Both the position numbers and the translations under genes were made by a program. From an uncultured Clostridia bacterium (GTDB lineage: Bacteria; Bacillota; Clostridia; Lachnospirales; Lachnospiraceae), in the NCBI GenBank assembly GCA_946403295.1, contig CAMIZL010000001.1, positions 124,001 to 188,000 of the forward strand: a stretch of DNA of 64,000 bases. The letters are read 5' to 3'. How positions within the stretch are numbered: position 1 is the first letter of the stretch; the number at the start of each line of letters is the position of its first letter. Shown one piece after another: positions 1-8,393 of this stretch. The notes under the pieces are model-generated. The model was not told the origin of the DNA. It saw nothing but the letters and a program-made list of their open reading frames with translations, and did not search any database.

Positions 1-505
1 CGACGGCTCGTTATACGGCGATAATACCGATGTTTTCGGTTTTTCGGAACTCCTTAAGATGTTTAAGGCCGCGCCGGCAGGCAAAAAAGTGCTCGTCCTC
101 GGCAGCGGAGGAGCTTCGGTATCGGTAAAATATGTGCTCGACGGGCTCGGTGCCGACGTTGTTACGATAAGCAGGAACGGAGAAGACAATTATTTGAATC
201 TTTCAAAGCATTGGGATGCGTCATATATCGTAAACACAACGCCCGTGGGGATGTTCCCGAATGTTTCGGAATCGCCGCTTGACCCCGCGCCCTTCAAAAA
301 ACTGGAGGGAGTGGTTGACATCATCTACAATCCGAAAGAGACAAAACTCATGGAACTCGCCCACAAAGCCGGGATACCTTCGGTAAACGGCCTCTTTATG
401 CTTGTCGGACAAGCGGCAAAGAGTTCCGCACTTTTCAGGGGCATAGATCCCGATTATTCCGTGATAGAAGACATATATAACAAGCTTAAGGATCAGCCGA
501 TCTGA
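1..505 (+). CDS. aroE: Shikimate dehydrogenase, C-terminal part (5' end outside window)
   Basis: Reads in frame from base 2 to the stop at 503-505, giving about 167 residues; the start and the N-terminal substrate domain lie upstream of the window. It reduces 3-dehydroshikimate to shikimate with NADPH in aromatic amino acid synthesis. Seen: a GDNTD motif at the domain hinge, the glycine-rich GSGGAS loop of the Rossmann fold, NTTPVGMFP, and NGLFMLVGQAA near the end, all in the usual AroE order. It is followed 14 bp later by aroQ, so two consecutive shikimate-pathway steps are co-transcribed. Identity is secure; cofactor preference cannot be checked without the rest. Confidence 0.93.
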   Translation, partial: DGSLYGDNTDVFGFSELLKMFKAAPAGKKVLVLGSGGASVSVKYVLDGLGADVVTISRNGEDNYLNLSKHWDASYIVNTTPVGMFPNVSESPLDPAPFKKLEGVVDIIYNPKETKLMELAHKAGIPSVNGLFMLVGQAAKSSALFRGIDPDYSVIEDIYNKLKDQPI

Positions 506-519
506 GAACAGGAGATCTT

Positions 520-963
520 ATGAAGATATTAGTGATAAACGGACCAAACATTAACATGCTCGGGATCAGGGAACCCGGGATCTACGGAACCGAGGATTAT
601 ATGTCTCTTCGAAAGCTTCTCGAAGAGACTGCGACGGAATGTGACATAAGCGTTGAAGAATACCAGTCGAATCACGAGGGCGATCTTGTCGACAAGATCC
701 AGCATGCGTACGGAAGGGTGGACGGTATCGTTATAAATCCCGCCGCATATACACATACGAGCATTGCCATACTCGATGCATTAAAGGCTGTAGGTATACC
801 TACCGTAGAGGTGCATATCTCAAACGTTTCGGCACGCGAGGATTTCAGGCAGATATCGTATATAAGATCGTATTGTGTCAAGACGATCTCGGGTCTCGGG
901 ATAGAAGGATACAGACAGGCGATCCTTTACCTGAAAGACCTTATAGAGCTTAACAGACAATAA
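520..963 (+). CDS. aroQ: Type II 3-dehydroquinate dehydratase
   Basis: A 147-residue protein, the normal length for the dodecameric type II enzyme that dehydrates 3-dehydroquinate to 3-dehydroshikimate. Seen: NGPNINMLG at residues 7-15, the active-site lid with Arg17 and Tyr22 (IREPGIYG), QSNHEGDLVD, INPAAYTHTS and VEVHISN carrying the conserved Asn and His residues, and REDFR. The start ATG has a GGAGAT ribosome site 6 bp upstream. It lies directly after aroE, and a hairpin with a T-rich tail follows, so this is probably the last gene of the operon. Confidence 0.95.
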   Translation: MKILVINGPNINMLGIREPGIYGTEDYMSLRKLLEETATECDISVEEYQSNHEGDLVDKIQHAYGRVDGIVINPAAYTHTSIAILDALKAVGIPTVEVHISNVSAREDFRQISYIRSYCVKTISGLGIEGYRQAILYLKDLIELNRQ

Positions 964-1013
964 AATCGGAAGCCTCGAAGTCAGCTGGTTTTGTGGCAAA
1001 ATAATGGGCATTA

Positions 1014-1022
1014 TGGTATAAT
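1014..1022 (+). promoter_or_regulatory. Extended -10 element (TGGTATAAT)
   Basis: TGGTATAAT matches the TGn-extended -10 box of a sigma-A promoter, and near-identical boxes precede the tRNA gene (8190) and the cysteine desulfurase (18136). No good -35 is seen at the right distance. The hairpin at 1025-1053 begins where a transcript would start, so this box may be fortuitous or may serve the dehydrogenase gene at 1152. Confidence 0.35.
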
Positions 1023-1024
1023 AA

Positions 1025-1064
1025 GAGTCGGTACACAAAAAGTTTACCGACTCTGTTTCTTTTT
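1025..1064 (+). terminator. Rho-independent terminator after aroQ
   Basis: Inverted repeat GAGTCGGTA (1025-1033) and TACCGACTC (1045-1053), a perfect 9-bp stem, is followed at once by a T-rich stretch to 1064. It separates the aroEQ operon from the alcohol dehydrogenase gene. Confidence 0.7.
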
Positions 1065-1151
1065 GTGTAACAGACGGCATTTTTAACCAAAATGATCGGT
1101 TTCGTGAATTCTATACAAATTCGATAAATAATCATTGGAAAGGAGCCTGTC

Positions 1152-2354
1152 ATGAATAATTTTGTTTATGATACGCCCACTAAGGTATATTTCGGCAGGG
1201 ATGAAGAACTAAAGGTCGGAAAATTGATAGCGGCATACAGACCTAAAAAGGTGCTTGTGCATTACGGCTGTTCTCACGCCAAAAGAACGGGACTCCTTGA
1301 CAGAGTCCGCGAATGTCTGAGAGCCGAAGGAATTGAATTTGTGGAACTTGGCGGGGTCGTTGCCAATCCCGAGCTCGGGCTCGTGCGTGAAGGCATCAGG
1401 CTTTGTAAGGCGGAAGGCGTTGATTTTATCCTTGCGATCGGCGGTGGGTCGGTCATGGATTCCGCAAAGGATATAGCAAACGGTGTGGCAAACCCCGCGG
1501 ATGATGTTTGGGATTTTTCCTGCGGAAAGGCCGTTCCGCAATATACGCTCAATAAAGGATGTATCCTTACGATCGCGGCTTCGGGATCGGAGATGTCCAA
1601 TTCCTGTGTTATCACAAATGAGGAGACGGGCGAGAAGAGAGGCTACGGATGTCCTCAGAACAGAATGGATTTTGCGATCGAGAACCCCGAGCTTACATAT
1701 ACGGTGAGTGCATATCAGACGGCATGCGGTGCGGTCGATATAGCGATGCATACGATAGAAAGGTATTTCTGCCCCGGAGAAGGGACATATCTTACCGATT
1801 CGATCGCGGAAGCTGTCATAAAGAATGCGATAAGAGCAGGAAACGAGTGCCTCGCCGATCCGAAGAATTACGAAGCGAGAGCCAATATGATGTGGGCTTC
1901 GTCGCTCGCGCACAACGGACTTACACAATGCGGAAGAAGATTCCAGCTTGTCGTTCATCAGCTTGAGCACGAGGTTTCGGGAATGTATCCCGGTGTTGCT
2001 CACGGTGCGGGACTCGCGGCACTTTGGTGCAGTTGGGCAAGATATACGTATTCGGCCAATCCCGGACGATGGATGCAATATGCCGTTAAGGTCTGGAATG
2101 TGGATCCCGATCTTGAAAACCCGGACAGGATGATCAGGGAAGCGATCAACAAGCAGGAAAACTGGTACAGATCGATGAGGATGCCCACCACACTTAAGGA
2201 GCTTTCGGTAAAAGAGAGTGATCTTCCGACACTTGCTCTTAAGTGTTCAAGAGACAGGAAGAGAACGCTTGACGGATATATGGCGCTCGGCTATGACGAG
2301 ATCCTTGATATATACAAGATGGCATACGGAAGCGAATCCGAAGAAAGCTTTTGA
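1152..2354 (+). CDS. Iron-containing alcohol dehydrogenase (butanol dehydrogenase type)
   Basis: A 400-residue member of the group III, iron-dependent alcohol dehydrogenases, which interconvert aldehydes and alcohols with NAD(P)H. Seen: the opening FVYDTPTKVYFG typical of the BDH/YqhD branch, the dinucleotide loop GGGSVMDSAKD near residue 100, and metal-ligand motifs AVDIAMHTIE, HQLEHE and GVAHGAGLAALW in the C-terminal half. The AAAGGAG ribosome site lies 8 bp before the ATG. The gene stands alone between a terminator and thiN. The natural substrate cannot be read from sequence; a fermentation or aldehyde-detoxifying role is an inference from the family. Confidence 0.88.
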   Translation: MNNFVYDTPTKVYFGRDEELKVGKLIAAYRPKKVLVHYGCSHAKRTGLLDRVRECLRAEGIEFVELGGVVANPELGLVREGIRLCKAEGVDFILAIGGGSVMDSAKDIANGVANPADDVWDFSCGKAVPQYTLNKGCILTIAASGSEMSNSCVITNEETGEKRGYGCPQNRMDFAIENPELTYTVSAYQTACGAVDIAMHTIERYFCPGEGTYLTDSIAEAVIKNAIRAGNECLADPKNYEARANMMWASSLAHNGLTQCGRRFQLVVHQLEHEVSGMYPGVAHGAGLAALWCSWARYTYSANPGRWMQYAVKVWNVDPDLENPDRMIREAINKQENWYRSMRMPTTLKELSVKESDLPTLALKCSRDRKRTLDGYMALGYDEILDIYKMAYGSESEESF

Positions 2355-2440
2355 TGGTATCATTTGCGAACGATGCTTCGTTTAAGAATTTGGCAAGGAA
2401 GAGGAAGCAGAAGTATTGCTTTTAGATTGAGGAGGTTCAG

Positions 2441-3100
2441 ATGGGAGTTGAAGAGTATATTTGCGGAATAGTTTCCGGCGGAGACAAGGCTCCTCTCGAC
2501 GGTATCGACGAGTGCAACCTTATCATAGCGTGCGACAGGGGATATACGCATCTTTCCGAGGAAGGTATCACGGCCGATCTTTTTGTCGGTGATTTTGATT
2601 CGTGCGACGAGGTTACGCTTGACAATATACCGCGTCTTGAGCTTGAGAAAGAAAAGGACGATACCGATACGCTCGCTGCGATCAGATTTGCCCTCGGACA
2701 GGGGATCACGCAGTTGCGCATGTATTGCTGTTTCGGGGGAAGAACAGACCATTTTCTCGGTAATGTCCAGGCGGCTGCATTTGCGGCTTCGCAAGGCGTA
2801 AAGGTCAGCATGTGTGACGAGAATACGGAGATGTATTTCCTTAATTCCGGTTCTATAACGGTCGAGAAGAGAGAAGGATATTCGCTTTCGCTTCTGTCCG
2901 TTTCCGACAGTGCTTCCGGAGTATGGATAGAAGGAGCCAAGTATCCTTTGAGTGACCGTACGATCACAAATCTCTTTCCTATCGGTATCAGCAACGAATG
3001 GATAGACGATGTTACGATCACGGTAAAAAGCGGCGTTATCGTCGTTATGTGCTGTAAACTGACTGATGGGGGTGCCCATGAAGATCATTCATTGCGCTGA
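2441..3100 (+). CDS. thiN: Thiamine diphosphokinase
   Basis: A 219-residue cytoplasmic enzyme that pyrophosphorylates thiamine to thiamine diphosphate. Seen: IIACDRGYTHL, the hallmark GDFDS near residue 50, KDDTDT near residue 70, and GGRTDHFLGN, followed by the small beta-rich thiamine-binding domain. It starts after a TTGAGGAGG ribosome site. No THI-box (TPP riboswitch) is visible in the 86 bp upstream. Its 3' end overlaps the next gene by about 23 bp, suggesting translational coupling to the nuclease pair, although no functional tie is obvious. Confidence 0.9.
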   Translation: MGVEEYICGIVSGGDKAPLDGIDECNLIIACDRGYTHLSEEGITADLFVGDFDSCDEVTLDNIPRLELEKEKDDTDTLAAIRFALGQGITQLRMYCCFGGRTDHFLGNVQAAAFAASQGVKVSMCDENTEMYFLNSGSITVEKREGYSLSLLSVSDSASGVWIEGAKYPLSDRTITNLFPIGISNEWIDDVTITVKSGVIVVMCCKLTDGGAHEDHSLR

Positions 3101-4172
3101 CATACATCTTGACAGCGGCCTTTCTGCGAACTTTGACAAAGAAAAAGCGCGCGAAAGAAAGGCTGAATTGTTGCGCACTTTTATACGCATGACCGAATAT
3201 GCTTCGGAATGCAAAGCGTCAGCCGTACTCATCGCAGGCGATCTTTTTGACAGGGATGCCGTTTCGGCTACAACAAGAAACGGCGTGATCGGTGCGATAG
3301 AGTCCGATCCGAATATCACATATTATTATCTTAAAGGAAACCATGACCGGAAGGACATTTTCGGTTCTCTTTCGGAGATCCCCGAAAATCTTAAGACATT
3401 TAACGAAACATGGACTTCCTACAGGCTCTCGGACAAAATAATGCTCTACGGGCTTGAATTTGATGCGCATAACTGCGCGTCTGCTGCCGATACGCTTGTT
3501 ACCGACCCCTCCGACATAAACATTGTCATGCTTCACGGACAGGAGTCACCTTCCGCATCGGATAAAACAGAGGTTATAAACATTAAGTCCTTTAAGAACA
3601 GAAACATTGATTATATGGCGCTTGGGCATGTTCATTTCTTTAAGGACGCGCCTCTCGACGGCAGAGGAAGGTATTGCTACCCGGGATGCCTTGAGGGAAG
3701 AGGTTTCGACGAGAGCGGTGAACACGGATTTGTCGTGCTTGATATCGACGAGGTATCGGGAAAGATCGCATCCGAATTCATCAGCATCGCTTCAAGAAGA
3801 TTCATTAATGTCGAGGTCGATATCTCGGGCCTTAATCTTACGACAGAGATCATAAAGGCAGTTGCGGAAAAGATCGATGAGAAAGAGGCGTCTTTTGATG
3901 ACTGTGTGAGGGTTGTGCTTACGGGCAATACCGACGTCGAAGCCGAGAAGGATGAAAACGTCATCTCCAAAACGTTCGAAGACAAATATTGTCTTTTCAG
4001 GCTTTACGACGAATCGACTTATTCGATCGATTACGAAAGCTATGCGGCGGACAGGTCGCTTAAGGGAGAATTCATCCGTGCCGTAAAGAACGATCCCACT
4101 GTTCCCGAAGAGAAAAAGGCGGCGACCATCAGATACGGTATCAGGGCATTGCTCGGAGAGGAAATCATATGA
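3078..4172 (+). CDS. SbcD/YhaO-like metallophosphoesterase nuclease subunit
   Basis: A 364-residue calcineurin-like phosphoesterase of the Mre11/SbcD group, expected to be the DNA nuclease partner of the ATPase encoded next. Metal-binding motifs in order: CADIHLDSG, LIAGDLFDRD, LKGNHDRKD, MLHGQES, ALGHVHFF. The start at 3078 is preferred over one at 3066 because GGGGGTG sits 4 bp before it and the protein then begins MKIIHCADIH as in the family. The ATG of the next gene overlaps its stop (ATGA-type, 4169-4172). The pair looks like Bacillus YhaO/YhaN rather than classical SbcD/SbcC, because the ATPase carries membrane segments. Confidence 0.85.
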   Translation: MKIIHCADIHLDSGLSANFDKEKARERKAELLRTFIRMTEYASECKASAVLIAGDLFDRDAVSATTRNGVIGAIESDPNITYYYLKGNHDRKDIFGSLSEIPENLKTFNETWTSYRLSDKIMLYGLEFDAHNCASAADTLVTDPSDINIVMLHGQESPSASDKTEVINIKSFKNRNIDYMALGHVHFFKDAPLDGRGRYCYPGCLEGRGFDESGEHGFVVLDIDEVSGKIASEFISIASRRFINVEVDISGLNLTTEIIKAVAEKIDEKEASFDDCVRVVLTGNTDVEAEKDENVISKTFEDKYCLFRLYDESTYSIDYESYAADRSLKGEFIRAVKNDPTVPEEKKAATIRYGIRALLGEEII

Positions 4173-6517
4173 GGATGATCGAATGCAATATAATGAATTT
4201 CGGTACACTCAGCGATTTTCATTATAAGTTTGAAGAAGGAATAAACAGGATAGTACGCGGCAACGGTTTCGGAAAGAGTACCCTTGCGGCGTTTATCCGT
4301 GTTATGCTTTACGGCTTTGAGGGTGAGGGCAAACGTGATACGCTCAGCCGTGAGAGGAAGTTCTACGAGCCTTGGCAGGGCGGCGTTTACGGCGGAGATA
4401 TCGTTTTTGAGGTCGGTGAGCGCAGGTACCGTGTTACGAGAACATTCGGCAGCAAGGCCGATACCGACACATTTGAACTCTTTGACATGTACACCAATCT
4501 TAAAGTCGACGATTACAGCGAGCGCCTGGGGCTCGAGCTTTTTGACATGGATTCCGACACGTTCAGAAGAACTGTCTTTGTCGGACAGGACGGTGTCGAG
4601 ACTTCGGTAAACGACACAATAAACGGAAGGATCGGCGCGCTCGTTGACAATACGGACGATCTCGATGCTTTCGACAATGCGAGATCGGCACTTGAAGACC
4701 TTATAAATTCGCTTTCGCCGAGAAGAAAGACGGGCGAGGTAAGCAGGCTTAACGAGCGGATCACGTCTCTCGATGCCGCGATCATAAGCGCCGGCGAATA
4801 TGAAAAGAGCATGGATAACATTCTTTCCATGAGAGGGACCGAAGAGGAGAAGCTAAAAGAGATCAGGGAAGAAAAAGACAAACTTGCCACAAAGGCAAAG
4901 CAGCTCGGCGCTTATATGGAAGTTGCCAACAAAAAAGAGCGCTACGGTCAGCTTTTGGCTGATCTGGAAACAAAAGAGAGGGAGCTTGCTTCGATAAAGA
5001 AAGAATTGCCCGCGGGTGTCGATATCATTGAATTCCCCGACGCATCGGAGCTTAAGGAAAAGGCGCAGAATTATGTGAAAGCCACGTCGGAACTTTCCAC
5101 TACCAAGCTTATAGAGCTTACCGAAGATGAGCAAAAAAAATACGACAGGATAAAAGACCTGTATAAGGACGTTGATCCGACGAAAGATGCCGAAAAATAT
5201 ATCGATGCCTGCAAGATAAACATCGATCTTGAAAAAGAGATAACGATGAAGGAGGCCCAAAAATTCGTAAGCAGCAACGAGCGGGACAAAGAAAAAAGGA
5301 CAGGGAAAAAGATAAGGATAATCTTTTTTGCGATCTCACTGATCGCTGCGATCACCGGGATCGTTCTGTTCATTACGCTTGACTCGAAAGATGCGGCATA
5401 CACTGCGGCCCTGGCAGTGCTCGTGCTCATCACACTCGGACAGATCCTGTCAGCGGGAAGCAACAGGAATGCGAAGCAGCGTGCCATGGAATGTGATATC
5501 CTATACAGGGATATCGATCTGATAAGAAAACATATCGATGCGGTCAATGATGACATAATGGTATTTTTGAACAGGTTTTATAAAAAATATGAACCCGAGA
5601 CGGCACAGGATAAGCTACGCGAGATCATCGGAGAATACGCGGATTATAAGATCCTCAGGCAAAAAAAGCTGAACGCTCATGAGGCCGTTTCCGAGGCCAG
5701 GAATAAACTTGACCGCGCGGAGGGGTATTTGATAAATCTCGGAGCAATGCCCGAGGAAGATATGTATGCACAGCTCATGAAGCTAGCCGATGCTTCTGAA
5801 AAGGCCAAAAACGCCGTCAATGCTTATGAAGCGTCAAAGGAATCGATAAGAGCATTTAAGGCAGAAAATGATGTTGATGCCATCATGAGTGCCGTAGTTC
5901 CCGAAACGGATGAATCCCTTGCGGAAGTCACGTCGCGGCTTGAGGAATATACAAGGCTTGCCGACGATTCGTCGCAAAGACTTGCTTCGCTTGATAAGCG
6001 AAGCGACGAGATCGCTCAAAATCTTGATGAGATCGAAACAAGACGCGCCGAAAGGGAGATCCTCAGAAAAGAGCGCGACAGCAAGCAGGAAACTTATGAT
6101 TGCATCGTTATAGCAAAAGAGCATCTCGTAAAAGCCAAGGAGACGCTTTCGGCACGTTATATCAAGCCGATCTACGATAAGTTTATGTATTATCACACCA
6201 TGATCACCGGCGAAGATACGCGGGAATACATGGTCGATGCAAATATCGATGTTTCGGTTAAGGAGCAGGGCCTCACACATTCGATCCTTCAGCTGAGCAA
6301 AGGACTCAGGGATGTAGTGGGATTGTCGCTTCGAATGGCATTTATAGATGTCATGTTCCCCGGCGAGAAGCCCGTGCTCATCCTTGACGATCCCTTTGTC
6401 AATCTCGACAGGACAAATCTCGAGGCTGCCGAAAAACTCATGAAGATCATCGGAAATGATTATCAGGTAATATTCTTTGCAGCCAGGGACGAGGGCGAAC
6501 CTCAGATCGAAATGTAA
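4169..6517 (+). CDS. SbcC/YhaN-like SMC-type ATPase with internal membrane segments
   Basis: A 782-residue ABC/SMC-family ATPase: N-terminal half-site with NGFGKSTLAAFI (about residues 32-44), long coiled coils (about 175-350 and 460-650), and a C-terminal half-site with QLSKGLRDVVGLSLR (signature) and VLILDDPFVNLD (Walker B and D-loop). Two hydrophobic helices, starting IRIIFFAISLIAA and continuing YTAALAVLVLITLG, interrupt the coiled coil near residues 385-430, as in YhaN proteins, so it may be membrane-tethered. The usual first Gly of the P-loop is Arg here (RGNGFGKST), a variant to note. It is translationally coupled to the SbcD-like nuclease; together they are expected to process DNA ends. 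Confidence 0.83.
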   Translation: MRMIECNIMNFGTLSDFHYKFEEGINRIVRGNGFGKSTLAAFIRVMLYGFEGEGKRDTLSRERKFYEPWQGGVYGGDIVFEVGERRYRVTRTFGSKADTDTFELFDMYTNLKVDDYSERLGLELFDMDSDTFRRTVFVGQDGVETSVNDTINGRIGALVDNTDDLDAFDNARSALEDLINSLSPRRKTGEVSRLNERITSLDAAIISAGEYEKSMDNILSMRGTEEEKLKEIREEKDKLATKAKQLGAYMEVANKKERYGQLLADLETKERELASIKKELPAGVDIIEFPDASELKEKAQNYVKATSELSTTKLIELTEDEQKKYDRIKDLYKDVDPTKDAEKYIDACKINIDLEKEITMKEAQKFVSSNERDKEKRTGKKIRIIFFAISLIAAITGIVLFITLDSKDAAYTAALAVLVLITLGQILSAGSNRNAKQRAMECDILYRDIDLIRKHIDAVNDDIMVFLNRFYKKYEPETAQDKLREIIGEYADYKILRQKKLNAHEAVSEARNKLDRAEGYLINLGAMPEEDMYAQLMKLADASEKAKNAVNAYEASKESIRAFKAENDVDAIMSAVVPETDESLAEVTSRLEEYTRLADDSSQRLASLDKRSDEIAQNLDEIETRRAEREILRKERDSKQETYDCIVIAKEHLVKAKETLSARYIKPIYDKFMYYHTMITGEDTREYMVDANIDVSVKEQGLTHSILQLSKGLRDVVGLSLRMAFIDVMFPGEKPVLILDDPFVNLDRTNLEAAEKLMKIIGNDYQVIFFAARDEGEPQIEM

Positions 6518-6547
6518 AGATCAACCGTTTATAAAGAGGAAAAAATA

Positions 6548-7978
6548 ATGAATATGTTGTTTAATCAAAAAAAGGCACTTAACCCGTATCTTCCTTCGTG
6601 GGAATATGTTCCGGACGCGGAACCCCATGTCTTCGGGGACAGAGTCTATGTGTACGGGTCGCATGATATCTTTAACGGCTGGGTTTTCTGCCTCGGCGAT
6701 TATGTTTGCTGGTCCGCTCCCGTAAACGATCTTTCGGACTGGAGATATGAAGGAGTCATCTATAAAAGAACAGACGACCCCATAAACGAGGACGGCAGGA
6801 TGGTGCTTTACGCGCCCGATGTATGTCAGGGCCCCGACGGTCGTTATTACATGTATTATTTCTATGACAAGAGATCTTGCATAAGCGTTGCTGTTTCCGA
6901 CAAACCCGAAGGTCCTTTCGTATTTTACGGCAGAGTACACGATGATGCGGGCGAGCTCATAGGCGAGAGATACGGAGACGAGCCTTACTTTGATCCCGCG
7001 GTGCTTGTTGAAGGTAGTTATGTTTATCTTTACGGAGGTTTCTGCGGTCAGGGAGACAAATCCCGTACGGGTTGCATGGTGACAGTTCTTGATGCGCGCG
7101 ACATGCTTACCGTGATCGAGGAACCCGCGTTTGTTATCCCCGGAAACTGCTTCAGTAACGGAACGGGATACGAGGGACACGCATATTTCGAGGGACCTTC
7201 GATACGTAAGATCGGTAAGAAATATGTTCTCGTTTATTCCTCGGAAAGAATGTGCGAACTTTGCTATGCCGTGAGCGATTCACCGGATGAGGACTTTGAA
7301 TATAAGGGATGTATCGTGTGCAACAACGATACGGGCATTGATACATATAAACCCGCCGACGCCCCCACAGCTTACGGAGGAAACAATCACGGCGGTCTCG
7401 TTCGTATCGGTGACGACTGGTACATTTTCTATCACAGGCAGACAAACGGAACGTGGTATTCGCGTCAGGGATGCGCCGAAAAAGTTGAGGTCGGCGAAGA
7501 CGCCACTATCCCGCAGGTAGAAATGACATCATGCGGTCTTTCGGATTCGCCTCTTGAGGGCAGAGGTTTTATCCCCGCATACATCGCATGCAATCTTTTT
7601 AAGGACAAGGACATGTCTCCCATGGCGGATATGGGAGGTGGCAATAAGTCAATCCCGATGATCACGCAGGACGGTAAGGACGGCGATGAGGAACCCGGCT
7701 ATATCGCCAATTTTACCGACGGAGTAACGGCAGGCTTCAAATATATCGATCTAAAGGGGAATAAAAAGGTCAGCATCATCACCCGCGGATACGGAAACGG
7801 AACGTTTGAGTTCGCTACAGAGATCGGCGGAAAACCGGTTGCATCCCTTAAGGTTTCAAATACCAATTTCTGGGAGGTTACCTCTGCCGAGGCATCTTTC
7901 CCCGAGGGAACTTTCCCTGTATATGTAACGTACAGGGGCGATAATGCGCCTTCGTTCCTCGGATTCATACTCGAATGA
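6548..7978 (+). CDS. Glycoside hydrolase family 43 (arabinofuranosidase/xylosidase type) with C-terminal CBM6-like module
   Basis: A 476-residue five-bladed beta-propeller glycosidase. The presumed catalytic residues lie in YVPDAEPHVFGD (base Asp), LYAPDVCQ (pKa-modulating Asp) and HAYFEGPSIRK (acid Glu), the standard GH43 order. From about residue 370 a beta-sandwich with GFKYIDLKGNKKVSI and a final FLGFILE resembles a CBM6. There is no signal peptide, so it should act on imported arabino- or xylo-oligosaccharides in the cytoplasm. It starts after an AGAGGAAAAA site, 30 bp after the SbcC-like gene, and its TGA overlaps the ATG of a 57-codon microprotein. The exact sugar preference is not readable. 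Confidence 0.85.
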   Translation: MNMLFNQKKALNPYLPSWEYVPDAEPHVFGDRVYVYGSHDIFNGWVFCLGDYVCWSAPVNDLSDWRYEGVIYKRTDDPINEDGRMVLYAPDVCQGPDGRYYMYYFYDKRSCISVAVSDKPEGPFVFYGRVHDDAGELIGERYGDEPYFDPAVLVEGSYVYLYGGFCGQGDKSRTGCMVTVLDARDMLTVIEEPAFVIPGNCFSNGTGYEGHAYFEGPSIRKIGKKYVLVYSSERMCELCYAVSDSPDEDFEYKGCIVCNNDTGIDTYKPADAPTAYGGNNHGGLVRIGDDWYIFYHRQTNGTWYSRQGCAEKVEVGEDATIPQVEMTSCGLSDSPLEGRGFIPAYIACNLFKDKDMSPMADMGGGNKSIPMITQDGKDGDEEPGYIANFTDGVTAGFKYIDLKGNKKVSIITRGYGNGTFEFATEIGGKPVASLKVSNTNFWEVTSAEASFPEGTFPVYVTYRGDNAPSFLGFILE

Positions 7979-8148
7979 TTCATACGCGGGAAAGCGAATT
8001 CTTTTGTCGGCCGTTTTCCAACCGCTCCTTGCAGCGTGATCGACAGGCAGTTATCATCGGCCTGGTTGTATCCGTTATCGGAATGCTGCTCATAATGTGC
8101 GCGATGAAGATGTCAAAACGGCGCCCGGTCATGCAAAATGCCGAATAA
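7975..8148 (+). CDS. 57-residue single-pass membrane microprotein coupled to the GH43 gene
   Basis: ATG at 7975 overlaps the GH43 stop codon (ATGA), and the frame stays open for 57 codons to TAA at 8146-8148. The product has a basic/polar N-terminus (about 24 residues), one hydrophobic helix (AVIIGLVVSVIGMLLIMCAM, residues 25-44) and a positively charged tail KMSKRRPVMQNAE. The topology-like charge pattern and the exact stop/start overlap argue for a real gene; absence of a separate ribosome site fits termination-reinitiation. No family is recognised. It could also be chance open sequence, since it is short. Confidence 0.5.
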   Translation: MIHTRESEFFCRPFSNRSLQRDRQAVIIGLVVSVIGMLLIMCAMKMSKRRPVMQNAE

Positions 8149-8189
8149 ATGCGGGGCATGAGTTTAATGCTGGTTTTTATGATTTTTTG

Positions 8190-8198
8190 TGGTATAAT
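8190..8198 (+). promoter_or_regulatory. Extended -10 promoter element of the tRNA gene
   Basis: TGGTATAAT is a perfect TGn-extended -10 box 24 bp before the tRNA-Arg gene. No clear -35 is seen, as expected for extended -10 promoters. It places the transcript start near 8205. Confidence 0.6.
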
Positions 8199-8221
8199 AT
8201 CACACTGTAAGTTTTGAAAAT

Positions 8222-8294
8222 GCACCTGTAGCGAAGTGGATAACGCGCAGTCTTCCGAAGTCTGAGATCACAGGTTCAAATCCTGCCAGGTGCG
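8222..8294 (+). tRNA. tRNA-Arg (anticodon CCG)
   Basis: A 73-nt cloverleaf. Acceptor stem GCACCTG (8222-8228) pairs perfectly with CAGGTGC (8287-8293), discriminator G. D-arm GCG...CGC; anticodon loop TTCCGAA (8253-8259) with anticodon CCG at 8255-8257; T-arm ACAGG-TTCAAAT-CCTGC. There are two imperfect positions: a T-T mismatch inside the anticodon stem (CAGTC/GTCTG) and an A-C pair at the base of the T-stem. CCA is not encoded. The anticodon reads the rare CGG codon. Confidence 0.85.
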
Positions 8295-8393
8295 CTGCAC
8301 AGATACGGGTGAGCACGGATATGTGTTCATCCGTTTCTGCGTGATAAAGCAAAATTGCTTCCAAAGAAGCGGAATATAAAGAGGAGGCCCGAC

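Noticed and set aside
1209..2078. 289-codon minus-strand frame opposite the alcohol dehydrogenase
   Set aside because: Shadow of a conserved gene; composition rich in Arg, Ser and Cys with no family match.
2355..2440. TPP riboswitch upstream of thiN
   Set aside because: The 86-bp gap lacks the conserved CTGAGA and ACCTGA segments.
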